DNA from: Nannobrachium achirus
Taxonomy: Eukaryota; Chordata; Actinopteri; Myctophiformes; Myctophidae
DNA length: 64,000 bases
Direction of reading: 5' to 3'
NCBI GenBank assembly: GCA_963921795.1
Contig: OY997653.1
Span: forward strand, 63,425,126-63,489,125
A program made the translations under genes and the position numbers. Shown here piece by piece: positions 54,599 to 64,000 of the stretch. Below the pieces are notes generated by a model, which had not been told where the DNA came from, searched no databases, and was given only the letters and a program-made list of their open reading frames with translations. Every line of letters starts with the position of its first letter. Positions within the stretch are counted from its first letter, which is position 1.

Positions 54599-54876
54599 GG
54601 GGCGGCATAGCTCAGGGGTAGAGAAACCGTTATTAGAGCACGAAGGGTTACCGAAGGGTTCCCAGTTCGAATCCGGGCTCCCCCTGAGTTAATGTCGAAG
54701 GGTCCTTGGGCAAGACTCTGAACCCCACATTGCTCCTGGTGAGTAGGTTGGTGCCTTGTATGGTTTCCTCCGCCACCGGTGTATGAATGTGTGTGTGAAT
54801 GGGTGAATGTAATGCACAATCTCTGTAAAGCGCTTTGGACAAAAGCGCTGTATAAATGCACCATTTACCATTTACC
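54599..54876 (+). mobile_element. tRNA-derived SINE, full length
   Basis: The A-box region TAGCTCAGGGGTAGAG and B box AGTTCGAATCCGG mark a tRNA-like head driven by RNA polymerase III. The body has TGGGCAAGACTCTGAACCCC. The tail has AAAGCGCTTTGGACAAAAGC and the repeat CCATTTACC. A short CCAATA duplication flanks it. It is not a functional tRNA, as the acceptor stem and anticodon arm do not fold. Confidence 0.92.
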
Positions 54877-55226
54877 AATACTTTTACTTCCAACTCCACT
54901 ACATCGCGCAGAAACCGTGTTATCTCCTAGTCGTGCACGACCCAGTAGGGCCATGCACCCCGCGGTCAAAAATAAAGTCTGTGCACACCACCAACCACAA
55001 CAACAGGGGACAGCATCCACTTTATTTTCTACTGGTTGTCAGCAACTTCCGATGCACAGAGTCTGTTAGAAGTATTTGGCCGCTGCAGAGACTAAGAGAC
55101 TCCAGAGACTAACTAACAAGTTCAGACAATCAGCCTGTCCTTGTGTTGTCTCTGGTGTCACAACCCATGAAGATACACTAGCAAAGTACTGTTGCAAAAC
55201 ACCAATACTACCCAGGGAAGAGCAGA

Positions 55227-55500
55227 CAGGGGCGTCACACCAAAGTCTGGGCCCTGGGTACAAGGATTCACTGCGGGCCCTGAATGTTCTTCATAGGGGG
55301 AGGAGGGGGTTTAACCCATTTAGACTGGGGACGCATTAGTACGCATTATTTTCTGCTATTGAAAAACAGCAGATATACAAGCTCACAGTGCGGCAAATGT
55401 GAAAATGTGAAAATGTTTTTTGTCTTTGAATATTTCAAATCCTTCTAAGATTTTTTGAAAAACCTATGTTTCCCATCTCAAAATATTTAGTTAACTAATT
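55227..55500 (-). mobile_element. H1 hAT-like fragment
   Basis: Starts CAGGGGCGTCACACC and GGGCCCTGGGTACAAGGATT. It has one hairpin arm (about 55358-55390) and part of the core. Confidence 0.75.
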
Positions 55501-55586
55501 TCTTTCACCAAAGTAAAAAGAAAAACTGCATTAATGGTCTGGAGAGGGCACTTTTTAAAGACAAGCCCCCTTTGATGTCTTTGTCT
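55501..55586 (-). mobile_element. H2 hAT-like fragment
   Basis: AACTGCATTAATGGTCTGGA and AGCCCCCTTTGATGTCT match the 3420-3869 copy. Confidence 0.65.
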
Positions 55587-55599
55587 GATCACTCAGATC

Positions 55600-56028
55600 A
55601 GCCAACACAGAGATGCTGACAGAACCCTCGCTAAAAACCCCAGGGCAAAAATCCACTCGTCCGAGATCAGTTTGCCCTCCTGGCCCCCAAGTTGTGGAAT
55701 AAACTCCCTGTCACACTTAGAACAACGGACTCACTCACTAGCTTTCGCCGTGGACTGAAGACTCACCTTTTCAGACTCCACCTAAACCCTTAGCACTACA
55801 GAAAATCAATGACCATACATGAAGCTAGTTAGCATTTGTTTTTTAGGTTTATAGAACTATGATTATATTGTGTTTTTTTCTAGATAGATATCCATTTGCA
55901 TTTGTTATATTGCTGTTGATGTACTGACATATTATCTTATTTATTATTGTGATGTTTTATCTGCTTATTGTAAATCGCTTTGGATTAAAAGCGTCTGCTA
56001 AATGCCTAAACTGTAAACTGTAAACTGT
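55600..56028 (+). pseudogene. L2-like LINE 3' end: RT C-terminus and 3' UTR
   Basis: An open stretch ending at TAG 55791-55793 encodes RDQFALLAPKLWNKLPVTLR then TDSLTSFRRGLKTHLFRLHL. This is the conserved C-terminal end of L2-like non-LTR polymerases. The 3' UTR follows, finishing AAATCGCTTTGGATTAAAAG, GCGTCTGCTAAATGCC and a short (TAAACTG)n tail at about 56028. All upstream domains are missing, a typical 5'-truncated insertion. Confidence 0.9.
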
Positions 56029-56194
56029 ATGTGTGCACGTGCCAGCTTGAGACCCAAATTGAACACTGCAAAAATCTTCAGTGTCAGAGGTATTTTCACT
56101 CCGGGTCCATTTGGTTCCATTTTGTACAGTTCTCAGAGTTACACAGATCTGTAACTCCTCAAGGCCCAGAAACAGTGGCGTAAAGTGACTAAGT

Positions 56195-57137
56195 CAGGGG
56201 TCTTCAACAGGGGGTCCGGGACCCCTAGGGGGTCCTCAGAGTTAGTCAGAGTTAGTTTTTTTTACATTAACAACTTTAACATTAGTGTCCATATTCTGAG
56301 AACTAGCTTGTAGATTGGCTATTTTCGGCAAAGAGGTTTAGTGTAGAAGGGAAAAGAGCAGACCAAGTACAGAGTGAAAGGTCAAGTTTATTAGATAATG
56401 ACGGCTCAAGTGGTTAAATATCTGGAAACACAAATTGACATGAATACAAAATACACTGATGATTGTGCTGTTAAACAATGAAACTATATGGAATCTATGA
56501 ACAGGTTGTGGGGGTCCCTGCTTCATCTCTCTCTCAACTAAGGGGTCCCTGCTTCATCTCTCTCTCAACTAAGGGGTCCCTGCTTCATCTCTCTCTCTCA
56601 ACTAAGGGGTCCCTGCTTCATCTCTCTCTCAACTAAGGGGTCCCTGCTTCATCTCTCTCTCAACTAAGGGGTCCCTGCTTCATCTCTCTCTCAACTAAGG
56701 GGTCCCTGCTTCATCTCTCTCTCAACTAAGGGGTCCCTGCTTCATCTCTCTCTCAACTAAGGGGTCCCTGCTTCATCTCTCTCTCAACTAAGGGGTCCCT
56801 GCTTCATCTCTCTCTCTCAACTAAGGGGTCCCTGCTTCATCTCTCTCTCAACTAAGGGGTCCCTGCTTCATCTCTCTCTCAACTAAGGGGTCCCTGCTTC
56901 ATCTCTCTCTCAACTAAGGGGTCCCTGCTTCATCTCTCTCTCAACTAAGGGGTCCCTGCTTCATCTCTCTCTCAACTAAGGGGTCCCTGCTTCATCTCTC
57001 TCTCAACTAAGGGGTCCCTGCTTCATCTCTCTCTCAACTAAGGGGTCCCTGCTTCATCTCTCTCTCAACTAAGGGGTCCCTGCTTCATCTCTCTCTCAAC
57101 TAAGGGGTCCTTGGCCTGAAAACGTTGAAGACCCCTG
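56195..57137 (+). mobile_element. H4 hAT-like element, 943 bp, perfect TIR and TSD
   Basis: CAGGGGTCTTCAAC at the start and its exact complement at the end form a 14-bp inverted terminus. GACTAAGT flanks both sides (56187-56194 and 57138-57145). Two thirds of its length is a minisatellite. No transposase. Confidence 0.97.
56509..57112 (+). repeat. 31-bp minisatellite inside the H4 element
   Basis: The unit GGGGTCCCTGCTTCATCTC then TCTCTCAACTAA occurs about 19 times. A few units have an extra TC. The unit includes the GGGGTCC motif of the host's right end, so it grew from host sequence. Confidence 0.95.
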
Positions 57138-57247
57138 GACTAAGTACATGTAGCGTACTCAAGTACTGTACTTAAATAACATTTTTAGGTATTTATACTT
57201 TACTTGAGTATTTCCAATTTCCAATACTTTTACTTCTACGCCACTAC

Positions 57248-57703
57248 AATGCGTCAGTCGTAATGCGACTCATTGTGAGCTTGTAGATCTGCTTTTTTTT
57301 AAATACATTTGAAAACCTGATACGGGACATTCCGCATAATGATTATACTTTCTACTCTTGGTAGGACTTTAAGTACATCTCCATCCCAAAACCTTTGTAA
57401 CTTTTACTCGAGTGCATTTATAAATCCAGTATTTTTACATTGCAGTGTTGCTATACTGGTACTTATAGGGAGTGAACTAACGAGGGATGACGCAACGTCT
57501 CCTTTCCATCTCGGTCGGCTCGTTGGCTCTGATGCAAGACAGCGGCAACAGGAAACATGTGACGGAACAAAAGGTCCAAAGAAGTTACAACAAAGAGTCT
57601 GTAAGATGATTGAGGTGGACACGATGCTGCTGCCTGGTCGTAGCTCTGGGGGAGGGACCAGCAGCTGCCGGGCCCCGAGATCAATCAGGACCCCGCCTCC
57701 AAC
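57248..57703. other. Unassigned, with a single hairpin arm
   Basis: One right arm (GTGAGCTTGTAGATCTGC) at about 57274-57291. The remainder has no recognisable gene; the open frame 57339-57806 shows no domain. Confidence 0.4.
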
Positions 57704-57762
57704 CGGCAGGCACCGTGCACACACCGTGCACACACCGTGCACACACTGTGCACACACCGTGC
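57704..57762 (+). repeat. 11-bp tandem repeat, about 5 units
   Basis: Unit CACACCGTGCA. Confidence 0.9.
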
Positions 57763-58225
57763 ACACACAGACCAGTGGTTCTCAACCTGTGGGTCAAAAT
57801 TATTAACTTAATGTGCAACATTGTTTTCTCGCTCAAAAGTAAGCAAACCAACATAAAGTTTAGCATAATAATAGATTACAACAAAAATTATATTAAAACT
57901 AGTAATTCAAGTTTTCAAATAATTGTAGCGGAGTAAAAAGTAAAAGATTCAAGATTCAATAACTTAACATAGTTGATAGGAATTTGTCTTGGTTCACTCT
58001 CACGGTGCACGGTGGGACTGAAGAGAGCGCTATTAAAGAGTGGCATCAGGCGGGCAGATGAAAGAGAAACGCCGCCGTCTGCCCGTCGATCGCGTCGCTC
58101 CGCAGGGCGGCAGCAGATTGAAGAGAGAAAGTTACATCAAAATAAAAGCCTGCCATTACACATCCATCACAACTGGCAAGCGGGAGCTGTTGACACAAAG
58201 ATACATCAATTCAGTCCCATCCACA
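57763..58225. other. No gene recognised
   Basis: Contains CAGTGGTTCTCAACC at 57774, a stray hAT terminus. Otherwise unassigned. Confidence 0.4.
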
Positions 58226-58269
58226 CAGGGGCGTCACAGGTGGAGGGGGCCTTAATTACTTTAGCTATT

Positions 58270-58344
58270 GAATAATAGCAGATATACAAGCTCACAGTGT
58301 GGCACCGAGTGCCGCGCTGCGAGCTTGTAGATCTGCCATTTTTT
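58270..58344. repeat. AGATCTACAAGC hairpin, 5' side of the 58-kb H1 copy
   Basis: Inner stem CAGTGTGGCAC opposes GTGCCGCGCTG. Confidence 0.8.
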
Positions 58345-58716
58345 GAAAAGTCGTGAAAATGTGTGGACATCTTTGAATATATTTATTTTTTAAAGCGAAC
58401 ATTTGTAACTAAAATCTTGCTTCTGGGGGTCCCTGAAACAAAAACTATTTTGAGATAGGGGTCCGTGGCCAAATACATATCATTTTGGGGGTCCTTCATG
58501 TGAAAAGGTTTGAGAACCACTGACATAGTAGTCTCTCAAGGACAGACTGACTGAGCTCCAGTTAAGTGAAAAGGACCTTTTCTTTGACGATGGCTGGCCA
58601 GATTGCTGACATAGAAACATAGGTTTTTCAAAAAAAAACCTTAGAAGGCTTTAGAAGACATGTGTAAAATCGGCTCAAAAATATCCAAAGACTTGCACAA
58701 ATCTTCACGATTTTTC

Positions 58717-58790
58717 AAAAAATAGCAGATCTACAAGCTCGCAGCGCGGCACTTGGTGCCGCGCTGCAAGCTTGTAGATCTGCTATTTTT
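58717..58790. repeat. AGATCTACAAGC hairpin, longest clean stem
   Basis: Arms plus inner block CGCAGCGCGGCAC / GTGCCGCGCTGC give a stem of about 35 bp around TTG. Confidence 0.9.
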
Positions 58791-58800
58791 CAATAGTTAA

Positions 58801-59343
58801 AGGGATATTCCACTTTCAAAAAAACTCTGCCTTGCATGGGTCTGCCTCCCCAGGCTCAGGGCCTCTCCACATACACACCCATTGTAAATTCAAACTCCAT
58901 TTTAACCATGATTCATTAAAAACACCTATTATTTTTTTTTGGGTGACTCAAACTACCCTCCTAATATGTGAGCTGGCCGTGTTTTTTCCATAACATTTTT
59001 CATTTATTTTTTATAATTTTGTTTTGTATTTAATTTTTCTCATTTTCCAAAAGAATTATTAAAAATAAATCAAAAAAGTTATCGAAAAAACACGGCCTGC
59101 TCACGTATTAGGAGGGTAGTATGAGTCACCAGAAAAAATGTTTTTAATTAATCTATCATGGTTAAAATGAAGTTTGAAGTTACAATGGGTGTGTATGGGG
59201 AGAGGCCCTGAGCCTGGGGGGCAGATAACATTTCAAAATATCTAAATATTGAATGAAGTAAATTAAAAACTGTTCAGGGTGTTCATAAAAGCCTGATTAG
59301 ATGATAACGTGACCAACAGTTTTTTTGAAAGTGGAATATCCCT
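58801..59343. mobile_element. P1 TTAA-flanked foldback MITE, 543 bp
   Basis: AGGGATATTCCACTTTC and its complement form the ends. TTAA flanks both (58797-58800 and 59344-59347). The arms of about 190 and 260 bp share AACACGGCC and ATCATGGTTAAAATG-type blocks with the 2.7-kb copy at 43179. Removing it restores CAATAGTTAAAGCAC as in H1 at 16.1 kb. Confidence 0.95.
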
Positions 59344-59474
59344 TTAAAGCACAGTGAATCCTTGTACCCAGGGCCCAGAATGTGGTGTGACACCCTTGCC
59401 TCCATAATGCACACGCACACACGCGCGTGCATGTGCATAGGTTGTCCAGCTGATCGTCACACCATTGGTTTGAA

Positions 59475-59580
59475 AATCCGCCTCGTAACGCGAGGCGCTG
59501 TGAGCTTGTAGATCGGCTATTTTCACAATTTCTGCTTCTAATATTTGACAATTTGGTCAATGTTTAATGTCATTTTAGAA
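59475..59580 (-). repeat. Partial hairpin repeat
   Basis: GAGGCGCTGTGAGCTTGTAG then ATCGGCTATTTTCACAATTT matches the right side of the 15.1-kb module in its host family. Confidence 0.6.
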
Positions 59581-59876
59581 TTCCATAAATTGTCACTTTA
59601 GAAATGTGCAGATACCCTCTATATACACTTACACTTTATGTTGGTTTGTGTGAGGAAAAACAATGTTTCACATTAAGCTAGGGGACACCATCAACAAACC
59701 ATTTTTTTAGATTGTACTTGAAGGATGGAAATGACAAACAGTCTCTTATTATTAGAGGTAGGTCATTCCAGATTGAACAGCCCTGAACTGAAAGGGTGTT
59801 TTTTCCAAAAAGCGGTTACCCGGTCCCGGTACGGTACTTCGCAGTCCCTGATTGCCCTAGTATTGAGTCCCCTGGG
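59581..59876. other. No gene recognised
   Basis: Unassigned. Confidence 0.4.
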
Positions 59877-59982
59877 GGTCCCAACCCCCAGGTTGAGAAC
59901 CCCTGCATGTGTGTAGCCTGGCCTTTAGGGGGTCCCGACCCCCAGGTTGAGAACCCCTGCATGTGTGTAGCCTGGCCTTTAG
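59877..59982 (+). repeat. 53-bp tandem duplication built on a hAT end
   Basis: Two copies of GGGTCCCRACCCCCAGGTTG, AGAACCCCTGCATGTGTGTA and GCCTGGCCTTTAGG. A partial third unit follows (CTACGTGG.CGGAGAGCC). Confidence 0.9.
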
Positions 59983-60179
59983 GGCGTTGCTACGTGGCTG
60001 GAGAGCCTTTAGAGCATTGCTACGTGGACGGAGAGCCAATCGGCTCCTTAACAGGAAGCGATCGAACGCTGCACTGTCAGCACAGGTGGGACTTCCTCAA
60101 CGCCTGAGCTGCCTCCCTGATTGGCTGTCACTCAGTGTCACTCACGCAGAGCCTTTCTGTCAATCACCCGGACAGACAC

Positions 60180-60275
60180 CCACCCACACACACACATACA
60201 TGCGCACGTAAGCACACACATACATGCGCACGTAGACACACACAGATACACGCACAGAAACACACATGCACACAG
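60180..60275 (+). repeat. Imperfect AC-rich tandem repeat
   Basis: Interrupted AC with a repeated CACACATACATGCGCACGTA unit. Confidence 0.85.
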
Positions 60276-60504
60276 CTCTGCATGCTGCGCACACATCATG
60301 GCACGTTCACATGGGGCGCGTAGCGCTGTTCCAAGCAGGGACGTGCTGGCCATTGGGAAAAGCGGGACAACTCCCGAACGGCCGGTTCATTCCCGGTCGG
60401 TCCAGGCCGGCCATTAGGAAAAAAAATAAAAATAAAATGTTGGCCTTCGTTCCATTTTGGGGGCTGGGTGGCCAACAAAGTAAATCGTCACTGTCGGGCA
60501 GAAA

Positions 60505-60740
60505 CTCCAAGTTTCAAATTTGTAGATTTTTTTTCGCAAAGCAAAGCCCTGCTTCATCATACAAGGCCGTCACACAAAAGTAGTGAAAACAGCAGATCTA
60601 CAAGCACACAACGCCTCGCGGTGGAGGCGTTGTGTGCTTGTAGATCGGCTGTTTTCACTATACTTTAGATCATTTTTAAAATGATAAATACGAAACAAAC
60701 GGTTTTGGACATACAAGGTTTCCTCCCGACAACGACAAAA
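60505..60740 (+). repeat. Dispersed repeat, partner of 14645-14850
   Basis: Shares the same blocks as the 14.7-kb copy and keeps both hairpin arms. Confidence 0.85.
60582..60660. repeat. Hairpin module, AGTGAAAACAGC variant
   Basis: TAGTGAAAACAGCAGATCTA pairs with its near-complement. Inner stem ACAACGCCTC / GAGGCGTTGT. Loop of about four bases. Confidence 0.9.
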
Positions 60741-60813
60741 TATATCTCATGTAATTGGCCCACTGGCTTGTCACTTGTCATGATCTGAAATGGCAAATCT
60801 TTGAGTAGCAGCA

Positions 60814-60845
60814 GCGCTATAGAGAGAGATCTCTCTCTATAGCGC
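60814..60845. repeat. Perfect 32-bp palindrome
   Basis: GCGCTATAGAGAGAGA is followed directly by its exact reverse complement. Confidence 0.95.
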
Positions 60846-61131
60846 ACAATGAGGGCCTCTCCAACTCTTTTTCCCAGGCTGAAGCAGAGGCCCAGCACGT
60901 CTCTGGTTCTAAGGTCCAGTTGTTTGGAGGAGGGACAGCAGTCCGAGGCTAACCTGCCGACGCTGGTGAATGCTAACCTTAAAGCAGAAATAAGCAGTTT
61001 TCTGCTGACATAAGCAGGAATCATGCAATTGCTTATAAAACAACGGGACCTCGGAATTTCGCAATTTTGCCTTCACATGTACGCTCATGCTTAAACACAC
61101 AGATTCGCTCACAAACACATGCCATGGCATG

Positions 61132-61151
61132 CACGCGCGCACGCGCACACA

Positions 61152-61191
<40 letters not shown>

Positions 61192-61198
61192 CACACAG
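61132..61198 (+). repeat. (ACGC)n/(AC)n microsatellite
   Basis: GCGCACAC then ACGC units. Confidence 0.95.
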
Positions 61199-61439
61199 TG
61201 TGCACGGCAGCAGTTTACTTGTTGGAAAGGAGAGAGTCTCGTTAGGCCCGCAGGTCCCTGATGAGACACTTTAATTACGCTCCGCTGGGACTGGTGTGAT
61301 GCTGGAGCTGCCATTACAACCTTATTTAGCGCCGTCGACAAGCCTTCTGTCACCACAAGCCTTCCACCAGCCTGCTGGCTGCCACCATCAGGCCGCAGTT
61401 AGGATCAACACGTCCACCTCATGTCCGTCACTGAGTGAA
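61199..61439. other. No gene recognised
   Basis: Unassigned sequence. Confidence 0.4.
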
Positions 61440-61615
61440 GGAGTGAGTCGCGTGATACCACACGTAACTAAGCATAATCAAGTCAATACTGGAAATGTAG
61501 CTTGTACAGCCATGGATTTCTACACATAAGATGCTGCATGCAAGTTCAGGAGAGTTTGGACAAGGCAGTTCTCTGTAATGCTGCCTTGCAGGTATATGGC
61601 ATGGAAAGAGGACAT
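61440..61615 (-). mobile_element. H2 hAT-like fragment
   Basis: GATACCACACGTAACTAAGC, AAGTTCAGGAGAGTTTGGAC and GGCATGGAAAGAG match 3570-3740. Confidence 0.75.
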
Positions 61616-61759
61616 TTGGAGCTTTAAATGATTGATATAAATATTTTTTTGTAAATTTTTTTGTAAATCTCTATCCACAACGTCCCATCATGCATCTTTC
61701 CAACATCCCATCATGCATTGCGCGGAAGGCGAGCGGCATTTCCGTCGTCGCAGCCGAGT

Positions 61760-61819
61760 GTGATCTACAAGCTCACAACGGTTGCATCTGCGACGCGACG
61801 TGAGCTTGTATGTCTGCTG
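61760..61819. repeat. Hairpin module, shortened copy
   Basis: TGATCTACAAGCTCACAACG opposes CGACGTGAGCTTGTATGTCT. The AAAATAGC outer part is lost on the left. Confidence 0.65.
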
Positions 61820-62096
61820 TTAACCGGAAGTGTCCCGCAGATAATGCTACAGTAAAGTCTTGCGGAAACAGGTGGATAGGAAAAAATAATGGCTATTTTT
61901 TTTGGCACCAGTAAACCACAGGATTGGTCCTTTTTGAACAAAACGTGTCGTGTTGTGTTTTGCACAAATCCACCTCCTGATGGCGCTGTAACAGGCCCAT
62001 GTGAAACATTAGGAGCACCCAGGGAGTGGCGTGTACGGTTTGGCTGCCATCGTGTCTCAATTTGATTGCAGCTGGTAGGAAAATGACTTGCATTAA

Positions 62097-62399
62097 AGGG
62101 CCAGTTCACCTCTCGGATAACCAGATCTTATTTTACACGATCAACATAATCCTGAGTTACTTTTTGTGTTCAATCTGTGTTTTGAGATATTTTAGTATTT
62201 CAGCATGAATGATGATGCATTTTGCATCATATGATGCAGCATGAAGACTCATATGATGCAAAATGCATCATCATTCATGCTGAAATACTAAAATATCTCA
62301 AAACACAGATTGAACACAAAAAATAACTCAGGATTGTGTTGATCGTGTCCCAAACAACAATAAAATAAGATCTGGTTGTCCCAGAGGTGAACTGGCCCT
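62097..62399. mobile_element. P3 TTAA-flanked foldback MITE, 303 bp
   Basis: AGGGCCAGTTCACCTCT and its complement form the ends. TTAA flanks both (62093-62096 and 62400-62403). The arms are nearly perfect complements over about 140 bp, meeting around 62240-62255. Confidence 0.95.
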
Positions 62400-62519
62400 T
62401 TAAGCACTGTGCATCTGCAAACCTCAGTGCAATGGTTTTTAATCAGGGGGGCTAAACAGAAAAGTGACTAGTTGTCAGTACAGCTTAGGACAGCTCCCCT
62501 CATGCATCCGCGAGCGAGT

Positions 62520-62520
<1 letters not shown>

Positions 62521-62594
<74 letters not shown>

Positions 62595-62673
62595 CGTGCG
62601 TGCGCGCGCGTGCGTGCGTGCGTGCGTGCGTGCGCGCGTGCGTGCGTGCGCGCGTGTGTGTGTGTGTGTGTAG
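62521..62673 (+). repeat. (TG)n/(TGCG)n microsatellite
   Basis: TG for about 70 bp, then TGCG and GCGC units. Confidence 0.97.
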
Positions 62674-63379
62674 GCTATACGAGCACGTGCAAACACCCGA
62701 CACCGATAATGAACTCCATGGCTATTGATAAGAGCGGCTGACATAATGTTCAGTCAGTGCCTGCGTGGCGTGACGGTCCCATTGACAGGCAGCAGATTAG
62801 GCTGGGAGACGCACCGTGCTCTGCTCCAGTTACCTTCATTACCTTGTCCTTCTCCTCAACATTACAGCTCGCCTCATCCTTTCTATGCCTTCTCCTTCTC
62901 AACAAACATTAAGGCTTCATCCTCTCTTCTCCTGTCCTGTCCTGGCATGAACTGAACCTCCACTCTGTTCCTTTTTAATGGCATTTTCATATGAGGTGCG
63001 CTTGCTTTGTAGTTTGTACCATGCCTGAGTATGATTAGCGCCCTTCCCCTGGGAATTTTTGCGTGGAAAGTTTTGCGGAAATTGCACCCTGCGTTCATGA
63101 TTTGAGGCATTTTGTTCAAAACGGACCAATCCTGCAAACTTAACAGTTCTGCTGCCGTTGACAATCCTCACCGTCATTGAAAGGGTTAAAATCATGGTGC
63201 CGTTGACGGTGAGGACTGTGAATCTTACTGTATATACAGTAAAGGTATAATTACTTACAGTACGTCGCTTCAGTCCCGCCCGCATCGGTAATGTCCGCGA
63301 TTTGTTTACAACGCACATCGGGCGTGCACGCGAAGTGAACGTCCTCCATAGTAAATCCATTGAGAGGCCCATAAAGAGA
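62674..63379. other. No gene recognised; one short stem
   Basis: A stem TCCTCACCGTCA (63165-63176) / TGACGGTGAGGA (63204-63215) lies in otherwise unassigned sequence. Confidence 0.4.
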
Positions 63380-64000
63380 CTTCATCTATCTATAAATGCG
63401 AGAAGTCTCTGCGTGTCTGTCTGTCTGTCTGTCTGTCTGTGTGTCTGTAATCCGCGTATCTCGAGAACCGTTCGTCCCACCGGCTTCAGATTCGGCACGC
63501 GCGTTCCCCGCCGCGGCACGGAGTGCAGTGCCGGGTCTCGACCCGACCCGACGCGCGGTTTTCCCGAACCGGCGCGAAACGTTCGGAATCTCCTTATTTG
63601 ATTGTTGGTTTATTTGGTTGATTGTTGACATCAGGCTGTTCCGGAGGAAATCGGCGAAAGCTCGGACTCATTGTGACATCACTTCATAAAAGGCTCTGAC
63701 ATCACGTACGCCACATGAGTCAACAAAAAATCTCTGTGAGTGTGTATGTATGTATGTAATCCGCGTATCTCGAGAACCGTTCGTCCCACGGGCACGCGCG
63801 TTCTCCATATATGGGCATAAAATGAATGCCCCCATATATGGGCATAAAATGGATTGCAGACAGACAGATACAGATATCTCCATATATGGACATAAATGGA
63901 CAGAGGCAAACAGATGGTCAAAGATCTCCATATATGGGCATAAAATGGACGCAGACAGACAGATACAGATATCTCCATATATGGGCATAAATGGACACAG
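63380..64000. mobile_element. Second copy of the CCATATATGG-bearing repeat, cut by the window end
   Basis: ATCTATCTATAAATGCGAGA, then AATCCGCGTATCTCGAGAAC, then GGCTTCAGATTCGGCACGCG match 31903 on. The AATCCGCG leader occurs again at 63758. Five CCATATATGG motifs follow from 63803 to the edge. Relative to the first copy there is an extra TTTGATTGTTGGTTTATTTG stretch at about 63597-63640. Confidence 0.8.

Larger units (their letters stand above)
54157..54903 (+). mobile_element. H5 ACTT-rich MITE hosting two insertions
   Basis: Begins AGCGATGTAAAGTAACTAAG and resumes after the insertions with GGTACTTGCACTTTACTTGA, then CAATACTTTTACTTCCAACT and CCACTACAT. With 54205-54529 and the SINE 54599-54876 removed, one H5 element is left. 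Confidence 0.8.
56173..57247. mobile_element. H5 MITE interrupted by an H4 element
   Basis: CAGTGGCGTAAAGTGACTAAG lies left of the H4 element. ACATGTAGCGTACTCAAGTA through TTACTTCTACGCCACTAC lies right of it. GTGGCGTA / TACGCCAC are the outer inverted ends. Confidence 0.8.
58226..59398 (+). mobile_element. H1 hAT-like MITE with nested P1 element
   Basis: CAGGGGCGTCACAGG to GGTGTGACACCCTTG. Flanks CATCCACA and CCTCCATA match at six of eight positions. Hairpins are at 58270-58344 and 58717-58790. The P1 element sits in the TTAA just after the second hairpin. Confidence 0.85.

Noticed and set aside
54599..54690. tRNA gene
   Set aside because: A and B boxes are present, but the cloverleaf does not fold and the sequence continues into a SINE body and tail. 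Two other copies exist in the window.
57339..57806. 155-codon plus-strand frame
   Set aside because: It crosses H5-like sequence and an 11-bp tandem repeat, shows no domain, and is opposed by an equally long minus-strand frame.

Overview
This window looks like repeat-dominated nuclear DNA from a ray-finned (teleost) fish. The evidence is one vertebrate-type nuclear gene for a mitochondrial protein (COX6C-like), tRNA-derived SINEs with a fish-style 'GTAAAGCGCTTTGG' tail, L2-like LINE 3' ends, very dense CA/TG microsatellites, and many short non-autonomous DNA transposons. Species cannot be told from sequence alone. Almost every long open frame here is a by-product of simple repeats or satellites. 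Only the COX6C-like frame (6230-6496, minus strand) is a convincing conserved protein. A possible orphan exon (13649-13764) is the only other genic signal I would keep.

Layout. 0-9 kb: unassigned DNA, several short elements, the COX6C-like gene and a degenerate LINE RT fragment (7862-8542, minus). 9-12.3 kb: SINE pieces, a minisatellite and the first cluster of CCATATATGG repeats. 12.6-16.2 kb: MITEs and hairpins. 16212-24315: an 8.1-kb satellite of about 156 units of 52 bp, bounded by two oppositely oriented copies of one hAT-like MITE family. 24.4-31.9 kb: more hAT-like elements and unassigned DNA. 31.9-34.4 kb: a 1121-bp tandem duplication packed with CCATATATGG motifs. 35.2-35.7 kb: a 498-bp foldback element with a GC-rich palindromic core. 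37-43 kb: hAT-like elements and long microsatellites. 43.2-45.9 kb: a 2.7-kb TTAA-flanked element holding several nested repeats. 46.9-50.5 kb: TTAA elements and a 51-bp minisatellite seeded at a transposon junction. 50.5-57.2 kb: LINE ends, foldbacks and nested hAT-like elements. 58.2-62.4 kb: a hAT-like element with a TTAA element inside it, and further foldbacks. 63.4 kb to the end: another copy of the repeat that carries the CCATATATGG array.

Family shorthand used below (defined only for this window). H1: hAT-like, ends CAGGGGCGTCAC / GACACCCCTG, carrying one hairpin near each end. H2: hAT-like, ends CAGGGACGTGCA. H3: hAT-like, ends CAGGGGCGTCAATTGG. H4: hAT-like, ends CAGGGGTCTTCAAC. H5: ACTT-rich MITE with CAGTGGTGGAAAAGTACT-type ends. 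P1, P2 and P3: TTAA-flanked (piggyBac-like) MITEs beginning AGGGATATT, CCCTGCAAGG and AGGGCCAGTT. Element limits rest on terminal inverted repeats and target-site duplications (TSDs) read directly from the sequence. Superfamily names are inferred from TSD length and terminus style.

The most unusual signals are three. (1) A small hairpin module (arms AAAATAGCAGATCTACAAGC) occurs more than 30 times inside several unrelated host repeats. Its inner stem changes sequence from copy to copy but stays self-complementary. (2) About 50 exact CCATATATGG motifs, a perfect SRF CArG-box match, are spread over repeat families on both strands. (3) Transposon nesting can be resolved to the base from TSDs at 43-46, 54-55, 56-57 and 58-59 kb.
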